Shown here piece after piece: positions 35,441-48,232 of a stretch of DNA of 64,000 nt. Position numbers and translations under genes: made by a program. Location of the stretch: the NCBI RefSeq assembly GCF_023091745.1, contig NC_068915.1, forward strand, positions 32,108,001-32,172,000, given 5' to 3'. The stretch is from Budorcas taxicolor (taxonomy: Eukaryota; Chordata; Mammalia; Artiodactyla; Bovidae). The notes below the pieces were generated by a model. It saw only the letters and a program-made list of their open reading frames with translations. It ran no database searches and was not told where the DNA came from. Positions within the stretch are counted from its first letter, which is position 1, and each line of letters begins with the position of its first letter.

Positions 35441-36850
35441 GATGCAAATATTGTTGAGAATTGCAGAGATATGTCCAGGCTCAATACTCCTCAAATTTTA
35501 TTTGGGTTTAGGAAGATAATAGTAACTCAATACATTAAAACCCTTCATGAAAATCAATTTGTTTTCAGGGAGTCAAATGAATCTGACTCCAAGGAATCAG
35601 TGGCCCTGGAATTTGATGCAATTTGCAAAAACTTAAGCTTATTTTTAAATGTGTATATACATTTCCAAAATGCTAGGATGATGGGTTTATTTTACGGTCT
35701 TAGTTTATTTTCAAACCAATTTATCTTGAAATAGAGCAAAATTGATAGGATAAGGTCGGGATAATTTAGGAATACTCTAAGGTTTACAATTCTAAGAACA
35801 ATCATAAAGATGTAAAGTATATGCTATACTCATCAAAATCTGTATGTTTTGAAACTGTGATTTCATTTCTACTGAGAGTTTGTGAAGCTTTTGTTTGTAG
35901 CTATAGTGAACTCAGGTCAGATGCACCATGAAAGTGTTTGGATCATGCTGAAAATTTATTTCAGGACTCTGAGCAAAGGCAAATATGTCTTGTTATGAAA
36001 TATAGTCAGGTTCATGGGCCTTTTGGACCCCACGTTTCCCAGCCTTCTGGTCCTGCCCTTTTTTAGCCCTGCTTGAGGAAATTTAGCAATGGGTAGTCAT
36101 TATTGCCATCTGTTTCCTCCTGAAGTCCCATATGAGGTTGACTACCTGAACCTCTTAGATTAAATCAATATTACTCTTTAGTTCTGAAAGTTCACATTCA
36201 GTATATCTAATGATTTTGTCACATCAGTAATTACATACTATCTTGAGAGCCACTGGAGCTCTAACAACTCCTTTCATTCCAAAAATTCCTCACATGACAA
36301 TGAGAATATATTTCTTTAAACTATATAGCTGAATATGTATTCAATGATTGCTAAAATATATAAACATAACTCAATATATGTTATATGAATCATAATAAAA
36401 CAGTTAAACAGAATCTATTTAGTCCAAATATTCTATGTTTGACCCAAGACAATCTAACGTTCTCCTCAGCTTCACTAAGCTTTCGACAGTTTTCTTTCTG
36501 AATCTAGACCTTTGAGATCCCTTTTCTTAGAACATTTACTTTAGAACATTTGCAATCATACACTCTTTCTCTTTTCCTTTAAGATACAAATCTTCTTCCA
36601 GCCTCTTGCTAGTTTTACAATCCTAACAATGTCTTTCTTAAAGTACTAGGAGCCATTCCTGTGAGATGTAATAATCAAGGAAGATACATCTCTGTGGTTG
36701 CATAGGAGGCTAAGTTTGGTAAACACCAATTACAAACACAGATGACATAATCACATTGACTGAGCTTTCCATCATGTCCTCCAGTAATTTTCTATTAGCT
36801 CACCCCAGTGCAAACTCTTTTTAAAAAAACATTTACTGGCAGTTATGCAC
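35441..36850. other. AT-rich intron, nothing recognised
   Basis: A 120-codon frame at 35372-35734 starts inside the SINE and continues into non-repeat DNA. It has no domain and I treat it as chance. Confidence 0.4.
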
Positions 36851-36856
36851 AAAAAC

Positions 36857-37058
36857 TGGGCTTCCTTGGTGGTTCAGAACTAAAGACTTTGTCTGCCAAC
36901 GCAGGAGACGCAGGTTTTATCTCTGGGCTGGGAAGATTCCCCTGGAGATGAAATGGGACCCACATCAGTATTCTTGCCTGGGAAAACTCATGGACAGAAG
37001 AGTCTGGCTGGCTACAGTCTAAGGGGCTGCAAAAGAATTGGACATAAGTTACAACTAA

Positions 37059-37060
<2 letters not shown>
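36857..37060 (+). mobile_element. Bov-tA SINE
   Basis: A diverged copy from 'gggcttccttggtggttcag' to the tail. The tail has become a (CA)15 microsatellite. Confidence 0.88.

Positions 37061-37090
<30 letters not shown>
37061..37090. repeat. (CA)15 microsatellite
   Basis: A pure CA run at the 3' tail of the preceding SINE, likely length-polymorphic. Confidence 0.95.
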
Positions 37091-37094
<4 letters not shown>

Positions 37095-37164
37095 GGCATA
37101 CCAACTCTTTCTTTGTCATAAACCAAAAGCCAGGATGATTTTTTTCACATGTATTGTGTACCTG

Positions 37165-37293
37165 GAGAGGTAATACAACATAGTACACCCCTTAAGAATG
37201 GTCTAGACTTGGCTTTGTTCTTTCTTGCTGTGTGACATGGGCTACTTTCACAATCTCTTTGTAGATCATTTTTCTTTTTTGTAAAATGAAGAA
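37165..37293 (+). repeat. MIR SINE, left half
   Basis: 'cttgctgtgtgacatgggct...tctttttt gtaaaatga' follows the MIR consensus up to the point where BovB begins. The remainder of the same MIR continues at about 39040. Confidence 0.7.
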
Positions 37294-39039
37294 AGACTTC
37301 CTCAGCAAACAATGCAAAGAAATAGAGGAAGACAACAGAATGGGAAAGACTAGAGATCTCTTCAAGAAAATTAGAGATACCAAGGGAACATTTCATGCAA
37401 AGATGGGCTTGATAAAAGACAGAAATGGTATGGACCTAACAGAAGCAGAAGATATTAAGGGGTAGCAAGAATGCACAGAAGAACTGTGTAAAAAAGACCT
37501 TCATGACCAAGATAATCACGATGGTGTGATCACTCACCTAGAGCCAGACATCCTGGAATGTGAAGTAAAGTGGGCCTTAGGAAGCATCACTATGAACAAA
37601 GCTAGTGGAGGTGATGGAATTTCAGTTGATCTATTTCAAATCCTGAAAGATGATGCTGTGAAAGTGCTGCACTCAATATGTCAGCAAATTTGGAAAACTC
37701 AGCAGTGGCCACAGGGCTGGAAAAGCTCAGTTTTCATTCCAATCCCAAAGAAAGGCAATGCCAAAGAATGCTCAAACTACTGCACAATTACACTCATCTC
37801 ACACGCTAGTAAAGTAATGCTCAAAATTCTCCAAAGACATGTGAACCGTGAACTTCGAGATGTTCAAGCTGGTTTTAGAAAAGGCAGAGGAACCAGAGAT
37901 CAAATTGTCAACATCCGCTGGATCATGGAAAAAGCAAGAGAGTTCCAGAGAAACATCTATTTCTGCTTTATTGACTATGCCAAAGCCTTTGACTGTGTGG
38001 ATCACAATAAACTGTGGAAAATTCTTCAAGAGATGGGAATACCAGACCATATAACCTGCCTCTTGAGAAATGTGTATGCAGGTCAGGAAGCAACAGTTAG
38101 AACTGGACATGGAACAACTGACTGGTTCCAAATAGGACAAGGAGTACGTCAAGGCTGCATATTGTTACCCTGCTTATTTAACTTACATGCAGAGTACATG
38201 ATGATAAATGCTGGGCTGGAGGAAGCACAAGCTGCAATCAAGATTGCCAGGAGAAATATCAATAACCTCAGATATGCAGATGACACCAGCCTTATGGCAG
38301 AAAGTGAAGAGGAACTAAAAAGCCTCTTGATGAAAGTGAAAGAGGAGAGTGAAAAAGTTGGCTTAAAGCTCAACATTCAGAAAACGAAGATCATGGGATC
38401 TTGTCCCATCACTTCATGGGAAATAGATAAGGAAACCTTGGAAACAGTGTCAGACTTTATTTTTTGGGGCTCCAACATCATGGCAAGTGGCAATTGCAGA
38501 CATGAAATTAAAAGACGCTTACTCCTTGGAATGAAAGTTATGATCAACCTAGATAACATATTCAAAAGCAGAGACTTTGCCAACAAAGGTCCGTCTAGTC
38601 AAGGCTATGGTTTTTCCTGTGGTCATGTATGGATGTGAGAGTTGGACTGTGAAGAAAGCTGAGTGCCGAAGAATTGATGCTTTTGAACTGTGGTGTTGGA
38701 GAAGACTCTTGAGAGTCCCTTGGACTGCAAGGAGATTCAACCAGTGCATTCTAAAGGAGATCAGTCCTTGGTGTTCATTTGAAGGACTGATGCAGAAGCT
38801 GAAACTCCGATACTTTGGCCACCTCATGCGAAGAATTGACTCATTGGAAAAGACTGATGCTGGGAAGGACTGGGGCAGGAGGCGAAGGGGACAACAGAGG
38901 ATGAGATGGCTGGATGGCATCACCGACTCAATGGACTTGATTTTGTGTGAACTCCAGGAGTTGGTGATGGAGGGAGGCCTGGAGTGCTGCAATTCATGAG
39001 GTAGCAAAGAGACGGACATGACTGAGCGACTGAACTGAA
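37294..39039 (+). mobile_element. BovB LINE, longest copy in the window
   Basis: About 1.75 kb of BovB runs from upstream of the RT domain to the 3' end (actgagcgactgaactga). It lacks the 5' UTR, endonuclease and ORF1-like region, so it is 5'-truncated. It split a MIR into two halves. Confidence 0.93.
37526..38638 (+). pseudogene. BovB reverse transcriptase reading frame (370 codons, partial)
   Basis: This is the longest open frame in the window. It covers the RT domain of an RTE-clade LINE: fingers, motif A FIDYAKAFD (residues 148-156), motif B GVRQGC (206-211) and the catalytic RYADD (249-253; 38270-38284). The endonuclease is missing and the Met used as start is internal to the ancestral ORF. 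The frame is lost near 38575, where 'gagac' joins 'tttgcc' with a 5-nt deletion relative to sister copies; the rest of the ORF continues in another frame (38577-38999). RT residues look preserved, but no active element remains. Such RT normally nicks target DNA and copies its own RNA and Bov-tA RNAs in trans. Confidence 0.9.
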
Positions 39040-39165
39040 ATCAAACATTTACATCTACCTCTTTTATTTGGAATGAAGATTATATGTGTTGATATGTAAA
39101 AAACACTTATGTGTTAGGCACATAAAAAACTCAATAAATGTTAATTACTGCTAATGGCAACTACT
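39040..39165 (+). repeat. MIR SINE, right half
   Basis: 'tacatctacctcttttattt...gttaggcacataaaaaactcaataaatgtta' continues the MIR interrupted by the BovB at 37294-39039. Confidence 0.65.
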
Positions 39166-39417
39166 TTACAATATTCAGAATCAACTGAGATTTCTTGCCA
39201 CCAATTAGCTTTGCTTTATCTGTTTATGTATACAATTAATTGCTTTTTGTGTTTTCATTTATTTTGTGTTAAAAATTTATTGTTTGCTAAAATTAGGTCA
39301 CACTGATTTGGCTATCTGATGCCATGTCCAGAGACTATAACATAAACTTGCAGTTGAAGAACAGAACAATAAGTATTAGTTGAAAACCAATTGTATTCTT
39401 TTCAAAAAATAATTAAT
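39166..39417. other. AT-rich intron, nothing recognised
   Basis: Short spacer. Confidence 0.4.
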
Positions 39418-39430
39418 TATGAACAGTGTT

Positions 39431-39642
39431 GAAAGTGAAAGTGAAGTTAGTCGTATCCGACTCTTTGCGACCCCATGGACCGTAGCCTACCACGCTCCTT
39501 CGTCCATGGGATTTTCCAGGCAAGAATACTGTTGTGGGTTGCCATTTCGTTCTCCGGAGGATCTTCCCCACCCAAGGACCGAACCCGAGTCTCCCGCTTT
39601 GTAGGCAGATGCTTTACCGTCTCTCCTACCAGGGAAGTCATA
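39431..39642 (-). mobile_element. Bov-tA SINE
   Basis: Inverse copy starting with (gtgaaa)n. The target duplication TATGAACA(G/C)TGTT lies at 39418-39430 and 39643-39655. Confidence 0.93.
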
Positions 39643-39739
39643 TATGAACACTGTTAGAAAATAGTAAAAATGTAATAAATGATGACTAAGTTAACAAAAA
39701 TTAAAAGGCAAACAATCTACTTAGATGGACAAATGCATA

Positions 39740-39900
39740 TTCAACATTCCTTTAATTATTTTATCTGTAGAATGAAGAAACTCTTATTCCCATCTCATTG
39801 GATTGTTTGAGGAATATACAAGACATCCTATAGCGTGATTAGCATAGTCTCAGACAACTGAAAAGAGTCCAGTGAATGTTGAATAGCTATTATTAGAGGA
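39740..39900 (+). repeat. MIR SINE
   Basis: 'attttatctgtagaatgaag...ctcattggattgtttgagga...agtgaatgttgaatagctatta' tracks the MIR 3' half. Confidence 0.6.
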
Positions 39901-40028
39901 AAAGTGAAATGCAGCTGTCATATGCCAGCAATAAAATTTCCATGAAAACAGATATTAGTTTTTCAAACACTGAATAGTTCTAGATCAATAATATTAACCA
40001 GGGATGATTTTAATACTGCCACTCCATC

Positions 40029-41101
40029 ACCTTTGACTGTGTGGATCACAATAAACTGTGGAAAATTCTGAAAGAGATGGGAATACCAGACCACCTGACC
40101 TGCCTCTTGAGAAATGTGTATGCAGGTCAGGAAGCAACAGTTAGAACTGGACATGGAACAACTGACTGGTTCCAAATAGGACAAGGAGTACGCCAAGGCT
40201 GCATATTGTCACCCTGCTTGTTTAACTTACATGCAGAGTACATGATGATAAATGCTGGGCTGGAGGAAGCACAAGCTGCAATCAAGATTGCCAGGAGAAA
40301 TATCAATAACCTCAGATATGCAGATGACACCACCCTTATGGCAGAGAGTGAAGAGGAACTAAAAAGCCTCTTGATGAAAGTGAAAGAGGAGAGTGAAAAA
40401 GTTGGCTTAAAGTTCAACATTCAGAAAACGAAGATCATGGCATCTGGTCCCATCGCTTAATGACAAATAGATGGGGAAACCGTGGAAACAGTGTCAGACT
40501 TTATTTTTTTGGGCTCCAACATCATGGCAGATGGTTATTGCAGCCATGAAATTAAAAGATGTTTACTCCTTGGAAGGAAAGTTATGACCAACCTAGAGAG
40601 CAGATTAAAAAGCAGAGACATTACTTTGTCAACAAAGGTCCGTCTAGTCAAGGCTATGGTTTTTCCTGTGGTCATGTATGGATGTGAGAGTTGGACTGTG
40701 AAGAAAGCTGAGTGCTGAAGAATTGATGCTTTTGAACTGTGGTGTTGGAGAAGACTCTTTTGGGTCCCTTGGACTACCTGGAGATCCAACCAGTCCCTCC
40801 TAAAGGAGATCAGTCCTGGGTGTTCATTGGAAAGACTGATGCAGAAGCTGAAAGTCCGATACTTTGGCTACCTCATGTGAAGAATTGACTCATTGGAAAG
40901 GACTCTGATGCTGGGAAGGACTGGGGCAGGAGGCGAAGGGGACAACAGAGGATGAGATGGTTCGATGACATCACTGACTCAATGGACATGGGTTTGGGTG
41001 GATTCCGGGAGTTGGTGATGGACAGGGAATCCTGGTGTTCTGCGGTTCATGGGGTCACAAGGAGTCAGACACGACTGAGCCACTGAACTGAACTGAACTG
41101 A
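40029..41101 (+). mobile_element. BovB LINE, second related copy
   Basis: It starts inside RT at the FDCVDHNKLWK position and runs to the (ctgaa)n tail. It shares several variants with the 37.3-39.0 kb copy and not with the 24, 29 or 54 kb copies (for example 'catgatgataaatgctggg', 'gctgcaatcaag', 'ctccaacatcatggc'). Stops interrupt it (TAA near 40457, TGA near 40717). Confidence 0.93.
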
Positions 41102-42390
41102 ATGCCATCTCCAACTAATGGGTATATCTCTCACTATCTGGCACTTTTTTTGACTGCCATGTTTGGTGTCTACTGAGTAGGGATATTGCTGAACAGATTA
41201 CACTGCACAGGACAGCGTTCCAAAACAAAGAGTTATCTGGTTCAATTTGTCAGTAGTGCCAATGCTGAGATATTTTTGAAATATTTCTAGGTAAAAACAC
41301 TTTTGTTGATCTCTGAAGTATTAATCTGATTAACACACTTTTTTTGGAACTAAAGTCTAGACTTACTATGTAAATTCAAACAAACTATAGGGAAATTTTA
41401 GTATATGTTTCTCTCATAAAGCTGGTAACTCATATTAGGAGGTTGGTTTCTTATTGGAAATCAGTTCCTTCCCAACATGTCTTATGTCACCTGTATTATG
41501 ATCCCTGCAGACAGCCTGGTCCTACTTTAGTACCTTTGCAGCTAGTCCCCAAACTGAGTCAGCCATCCTTTTCTTTTACTTCATTTTTCCCCACTGCCTG
41601 CACATACAGTCTACTAAGCACACACAGAAAAATGAATTAGAATCTACTGATTCCACTATAAATGCATTCAACCCAAATGCAATTGAGCATTCTTGTTACC
41701 TTTAAAATTCTCTATATTTTAATCCTTCCTTACTGCCTCTCTTCCAAATATAATATATTTATAAAACTGATCCTACTTCATTTCAATAATTGTACATTGA
41801 TTCTTTTTCTGTATATTGCATCATCTTCTCTCTTTCCACATGAGCTTCCATACTTAGAAAACGTCTTCCTCGAAGTAGGTTCCTTTCCATGATACAGTAC
41901 TATGTGGTCCTCCTTTCTGCTTCCAGACTTGAATGAGATGCCCCTTACTCTGCTTATTTGCTAACAACACTTTATTTCCTTACAATCTTTATTTTTTCCT
42001 CACAAAATTTTAACAAAAATGTTTTATCAAAGTTCACCAATGATCATCATATTGACAAATACAACAGCTTTTCAACTTAGGACTGTTGGGTCCCATTCTT
42101 TCATTTTTCCAGTCACATGCATGTCTCAATCTAGATATTCCAGAATAACATCAAATTTATGACTGAAATTTTATCTAATTATCTCAAAATCTGTTCATTT
42201 TCTTATACTTCTGATTTCATAACATCAACATCATTGAAACTCAGACTTGAAACATAGGATCCATCTTTTTTCCTATGTCTCAACCTCATTTCACATACCT
42301 AATCAATTTCCAAGTCTACTAACACCATTTGCATTTTCTTATTTACTCTACTTTAGTTCTAGAGTACTGTACAACTAAAACTTATTAAAT
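41102..42390. other. AT-rich intron, nothing recognised
   Basis: No gene or clear repeat family is seen. Confidence 0.45.
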
Positions 42391-42399
42391 TTTTACTAG

Positions 42400-42600
42400 G
42401 TATGAACATTATTCTACACATTCTATTTTCATTACCAAATATAGCCTTGGAAATAACTGAGATCCAGGAATTACTCTATTTTATAGATGAGGAAAACAAA
42501 GCTAAATGATTTTAAGTGACTTGGTCAGAGCTACACAGCTATTTAATAGTGGAGCGAAAACTGAATTCAACCTCTATGTTCATGATGCCTTTGTAGCCAA
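42400..42600 (-). repeat. MIR SINE
   Basis: 'ttttatagatgaggaaaaca...agctacacagctatttaata...gaaaactgaattcaacc' is the reverse complement of MIR over about 150 bp. Confidence 0.75.
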
Positions 42601-43742
42601 ATTGCCTTAAATCCAAGTAAGAAATATGAGTTCCAAGAATTGACTTAAATGTTGCCTCATTAAGTAATATACATATTTAAAATAATTCATGTTTGAAATT
42701 AATGGACCCATATGTTCACATAATTTTACTGTTAGGCAGACACATATAGGTTTAATATTTGAATCTTCTTCTGGTACAGTTTTGTGTATTCTATTAAAAA
42801 TAGAGCTTGCTCTAAAACTCAAATGAATCTTTTAAATTTTCTCAACCTAGTTTATTTACTTTCTATGTATCTGTATTACAGTGAGAGAAATTCTGAATAG
42901 AATTGTAGTTTAGGGCCATCTGCTTACTTTTTAACAAAGCTTCATGGTGGCTACACCTTCAAATCTGATCCTCTACAAATCTAAAGCATTGACTTTTGTC
43001 AGTAAGCATTTAAAGAACTGATTAAGTTCTGGGAGACTGATTCACATTAACCCAGGTTGGCAAATAGATTTAGACTCCAGTGCTAACTAAGATGCATTTG
43101 CCATGGCTGCTTAGAACAGCAGGGCAGAATACAATAACCTATATTTTGGTATGGAAATGGAAAATAATGGTACTTATGTATTTTTCATTTATATACTAAG
43201 TGAATTTACTAGAAACTGGCATATTAATTAAATTGCTAATTTACTTATTTGCAGCAAATATATCTTTCTATTGCTTAAATTCAGGGGCTCCCCATTCTCC
43301 CAGCTTCAAAGTGTAATGTTGAGAATGGAAACAGAAACAAGAGGTACATAATTTTGAAATTATTTCACTCAGACCATGGTTAAGGCCTAAGAAATTGTGC
43401 CTGGCATTGACAGAGAAACCTTTGTATATTGGCAAGTCCTTGACTTATATGTCTGATATCTTCTTTTCTAAGCAGTTACAAACAAACAGTGGCAAGTTCT
43501 GATCCTCAAATTTATCATTAGGTCTATTTTACCTAATCTCTTTGTTTTCATTTGTCCCCATTACTTCATGGAGCAAAAACTCAATATAAATTTAATCACT
43601 CTTGGATCCATTCACATTTCAAACTTGCTTTGATAAGACTATAAGTTACAGCAAGAATTTCTTAAAGTAGAGAAGATGTCTTAGTTACCCCATAACAAAA
43701 GAAAAAAAAATTTTTTTCTAGATCTGTGTAATTTTATACATT
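42601..43742. other. AT-rich intron, nothing recognised
   Basis: No gene or clear repeat is seen. Confidence 0.45.
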
Positions 43743-43753
43743 ATCTGCAAACT

Positions 43754-43957
43754 GCGCATAGTTGCTCAGGCGTGTCCGACTCTTTGTGACCCCATGGACT
43801 GTAGTCCACCAGGCTGCTCTGCCCATGGGGATTCTCCAGGCAAGAACACTAGAGTGGCTTTCCATGTGCTCCTCCAGGGCATTTTCCCAACCCAGGCATA
43901 GAACCCAGGTCTGCTTTGCAGGCAGATTCTTTACCATCTGAGTCGCCAGGGAAGCCC
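43754..43957 (-). mobile_element. Bov-tA SINE
   Basis: Inverse copy. The target duplication ATCT(G/A)CAAACT lies at 43743-43753 and 43958-43968. Confidence 0.93.
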
Positions 43958-44104
43958 ATCTACAAACTTTGTTTGATTAAATTTTTAGATAGCAATCTTG
44001 TTATCTTTATTTTCAACTCCCTCTTGGGGTTGAGAAGAGTAACTTAATTGTTTATTTTCTTGTGGTTTTACTATTTTGCATGTTCTATGTTTACAACAAT
44101 TTCC

Positions 44105-44240
44105 TTATCAATTTGTCTGTTCCTTGGAGGCTAGACCCATCTATCTTTAATGATTGTATTCCTAGCAGTGCTTTCCACATTATTTTACACAGAAAAGCTT
44201 TCAACACATTGTCTGAATGAATGAATAAATGAATACTGAA
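44105..44240 (+). repeat. L2 LINE 3' end
   Basis: 'ttccttggaggctagacc...tgtattcctagcagtg...' ends in a (gaat)n tail at about 44214-44234, the characteristic end of L2. Confidence 0.6.
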
Positions 44241-45295
44241 TTAGAGAAGGATTTGAATTCCTTTGTCTTAAAAGCTGAAGCAACTGTGATTTCATATTTC
44301 AAATAAGTACAGCTTTCATTTATGTTCAGGTATTTTTTTTTACTTCATTTAAATAAAAAGAATAGAATGAAAATGTTGAACTCATCAAAAAGTTATAGAA
44401 AATAAAAACCAGCAAATTAGAGATTGCGAAAATTGTTAAACAGCCTTCAGATTATTAGGAGGAATCAGTAGCAAACTGTCTATCAAGATTAATACCCAAG
44501 TCAGTGGTCACAGGAAAGAGGTGAATTGGATCCATCTTATTTGGAAATTTGGACTCATTGGAACCTAATTCCCATCTTCAGAGAGAACTTCTGAGAGTTA
44601 AATAGAACTCCAGCCAAAAAAGCAAATACTAAGGCACTTTCAGGCCTTGTTAACACAAGTAAGATCTGTCATGCATGATTTTGGTCAAGTGGAAGTAAAA
44701 TAAATTTGATACTTTCTCATTTGAAAAATAAAAGTCCAAAGCTGTGGGTTGGCTAGTAACAGAACTGCCTTTCAGTTCAATATAATACTGAGCTAAAGTA
44801 AAAACTCGGATTTGAGAACAATATACCTGTAACAAAAGACTAAGTAAGGAATGAAGCAGTTTTTGTTGGATGGTTTGGTGGATTTTTCTTTTTTTTTTAA
44901 CGCCAGTTAAATTTTTGTCTTCTCTTAGAATTCTATGCCATTGTAAAAGTCATATCCATATAGAGCAGTTGTATTTTTGAGTGACCAGCCATTAGCTGCT
45001 ACTTGATGCATGCCTACTGAGCCCATGAAAAGAGTTACAACTTTTATTAGAGAAACTAGCACCATTAACTTCTGTTATTATAGAATCATAGAAAGATATT
45101 TATTGCAATAAAATCATCAATATAGCCTTTTATTATCTACTTAAGTCATATGCTTCATGTTAAGAGAGAAAAAAAGATAGATGCAAGATGTAGTATAGGA
45201 ATAATGGCCCTATACTTCAAATACACTAATTAACTTCCCTTTTTATTCACTCTAACATTATTTTCCATCCAGGTACATTGATCCTGTGTTGAAAT
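44241..45295. other. AT-rich intron, nothing recognised
   Basis: No gene or clear repeat is seen. Confidence 0.45.
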
Positions 45296-45299
45296 GAAT

Positions 45300-46395
45300 A
45301 ACAGACAACATAAGGAAAATAAGTGTTTCTACACCACCTATCATGAAAAACAATTTGAAGTTAACTTCAGATTTGAATGTAAATGATAAAACAAAATTTC
45401 TAGAAAAAAAATGAGAATGTTTTCATGATCTTGGAATAGAAATCTTTCTTTTAAAAAAAGACAAAAAGCACTAACTATAAAGAAAGCAAATTAATAAGGG
45501 AATGCATTAAAAATAAGATGTTCTATTCATCAAAATTTACTGTTTATAGAAATGGAAAGACAGTCAATAGGAGAAAGGATTTAAAATATATTTGGCAAAG
45601 GACTTTTACCCCTAATATATATAAAGATCCTAATAATCATGGGGGAAAAATAAAATGACTTGAATAGACAGTTAATAAAACAAAATATTAAAAAGTCAAT
45701 AAATATATAATAACTCATTCATCAGGAAAAGGCAAATTAAAAATAAAATATGAATCTAGTACATATCCACCAGTATAAATAAAATGAAGAAGAAGGAAAA
45801 TAACAAGTGTTGGTGAGGAAGTAGAAAATTAAAATACTTCTGTCTGCTCCCAGGAGAAGTCCAAATTGGTGTAAATGTTTGGAAAACTGGCTGTATCAGC
45901 TAGCATTAATAAGTGACATAATTTATGCATACCTCTTAAGCTAGACATTTCATTCCCAATAAAAATACACACATATAAAGAAAACATGAATAGACCGACT
46001 AATTGTAATGAGCAAAACTTGAAAAAAAAATCATCAGTAAAAGTTAAATAGACTGTGGCATATTCATATAATGAAATACTTCAGAGCAATAAAATGAATA
46101 AAGTTTTCCTACCTATTTCAACATGGATTAACCTTATAAACATAATGTTGAGTAAAAACAGACAAAAGACATACATAGTATATTTCTATGCATATACAGT
46201 TTAATATAAATTGTTAACTAGTTTATTGCATTTTAAGTCAATATAATGGTTATACTTTCAAGAAGGTTATAACCAAGTGGTGCCTAGGAGTGGACTCTGG
46301 GAATGCTAGTTATGTTATTTCTTGATTTGGGTGCATGGATATTTGTTAAGTTGTACTTCATAGTTATATGTACTATTCAAGTTAAATAAAAAGTG
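45300..46395 (+). mobile_element. Old L1 LINE 3' part
   Basis: Degraded L1 ORF2 end with landmarks such as 'ggcaaaggacttttacccct', 'tggtgaggaagtagaaaatt' and 'gcatattcatataatgaaatac'. It is followed by a 3' UTR ending near 'aataaaaagt'. It is heavily mutated. Confidence 0.7.
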
Positions 46396-48230
46396 TACTT
46401 CAAAAATGCGTATCAGTCATCTATGAACTCTATTATTATAGAGATTTTCATGCAAGGAATATATTTGGGGAAAAATTATAGTCAAGTTTCTTTGTCTAAT
46501 ATCATTACATTAGCCTTGTCTTTAAAAAACGGACATTGCATAATATCTCCAAATAATTTCTTTTTCTTGGTAAAAATTGGGTTGTTTGACTAGCTACTAG
46601 ATAACTATCACAGTAATTTGAATATTCAGGGTACTCCTTTGATGACTAGGAACCTTTCAATATTCCTTGAGACAACTTGTTTTCTAAACCATCATAAAGG
46701 CTTATTTCTGGCAAGCTGCTTATATATTTGAAGAAGTAACTTTGCTTTTTTGTTGTTTGACATGGTCAAAGTTATCTGGGATACAATAAAACAGAATGAA
46801 AACTATTTCATAAAGTGTGATTAAGGAATAAAAGATAATTCCCTTTTATTATTGCAGAATAAACAGATTTTATGTAACAGTGGGGTTCTGCAAATTTGGG
46901 AAAAAAATGCAAATAGACAATGATATTCATTGCCATTTAAGTAAGAAAACTTCTCATTTTCAAAGAATTGAATTTTCTTCTCAAACCTGAACACTAAAAG
47001 TTAAGATCCAAAAGTTCTGATGTACGTATCCTTTCTGGAAAAGGTTTAAATTACATAACATCCATAGTAACATTTTTCCTACATAAAAAATACTGTTTTT
47101 TCAAAATATCATCCTAATATATATTTAAATCAAACCATGTGAGCACTCTTGTTTCACCATATTCATTTCAAGGACAGTTACAGAAACATTGTGATAACAA
47201 TTTTCCATCAATATCACAGCAGGTTGATTTACTCAGCAGCACATAACTGCAGTATTTTTATTAAAGCTTTGAAATCTTGAATGAGAGGTGGAGCACTAAT
47301 TGTAGACATGTAATATATTAAATTTCTAAGACTTCAAAGGGAGCATAATTAATTCAAACCCATATAATTGCTCCAGGGACAGAAAAAAAAGATGCAAACA
47401 GATTTGATATGCCCATTTTCTCCTGTAGGAATTAAATGACAATGCTAAGTGAGCAATTTCTTTCTTAAAACTCATTCTTTTGACTTTTAAGTTGATATTT
47501 TCCTTGACAATTTTAACAACTTTCCATGCCAACTTATAAAATATAGGAAGCAGTGAAGCTGGGAATTCTGCTATTTCCTCTCTCTGACCAGAATTTCTTA
47601 CTTCCTCTTTTCCCTCTCTTCAGTGTTTATTGAACCTGTTTTTTTGACCTCATCATAACATGTAGATCCTCTCTCTTTCCCATTATTCCAATGCATCAGT
47701 TTCTTTATAGCTTCATCTGCCTTTCTCTCCATCATGTAATCCATTGTAAGTCATTTCTATATCTCATAGGACCTGAGAGTCATGTACCCCTTTGACCTGC
47801 TGACAAGTTACATTACCAGTTTCCAGCCCTGTGAGTTTCCTAGCGTCCACTATCAACACTAGTTGCAAAGATGTTGAATGTGGCTGCAGGGAGTTGGAGA
47901 ATAGAACAGATTACATCTAAGGAGGTCTTTAATTTTCTCAACTGTAAATTTGGAATTTGGGCAAAATATTACATGTTGTACTTTACAGATCTAAAATGTT
48001 TAAGAAATGTTTAAGTATGCTATCAACTATAACAACAGCTCTTTAAAGTATCTTCTGATAATTTTCAAAACTCTGAAAGAACATTCTGGAATTTATAACT
48101 GAAGAAAGTCAATTGGGATATTTTGCAAAACCCCAATAAAATATAAGGGATTGAATAGATTCATAAACAAATAACCATGAGAAAAAGGGACCGAAACCAT
48201 CTGAAAAGTGTTTTTTAAAATAAATTACTG
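46396..48230. other. AT-rich intron, nothing recognised
   Basis: No gene is seen. A pyrimidine-rich patch lies at 47570-47720. Confidence 0.45.
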
Positions 48231-48232
48231 AA

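Noticed and set aside
35372..35734. A 120-codon plus-strand frame as a novel exon
   Set aside because: It starts within a SINE, has no domain, and lies on the strand opposite GRID2.
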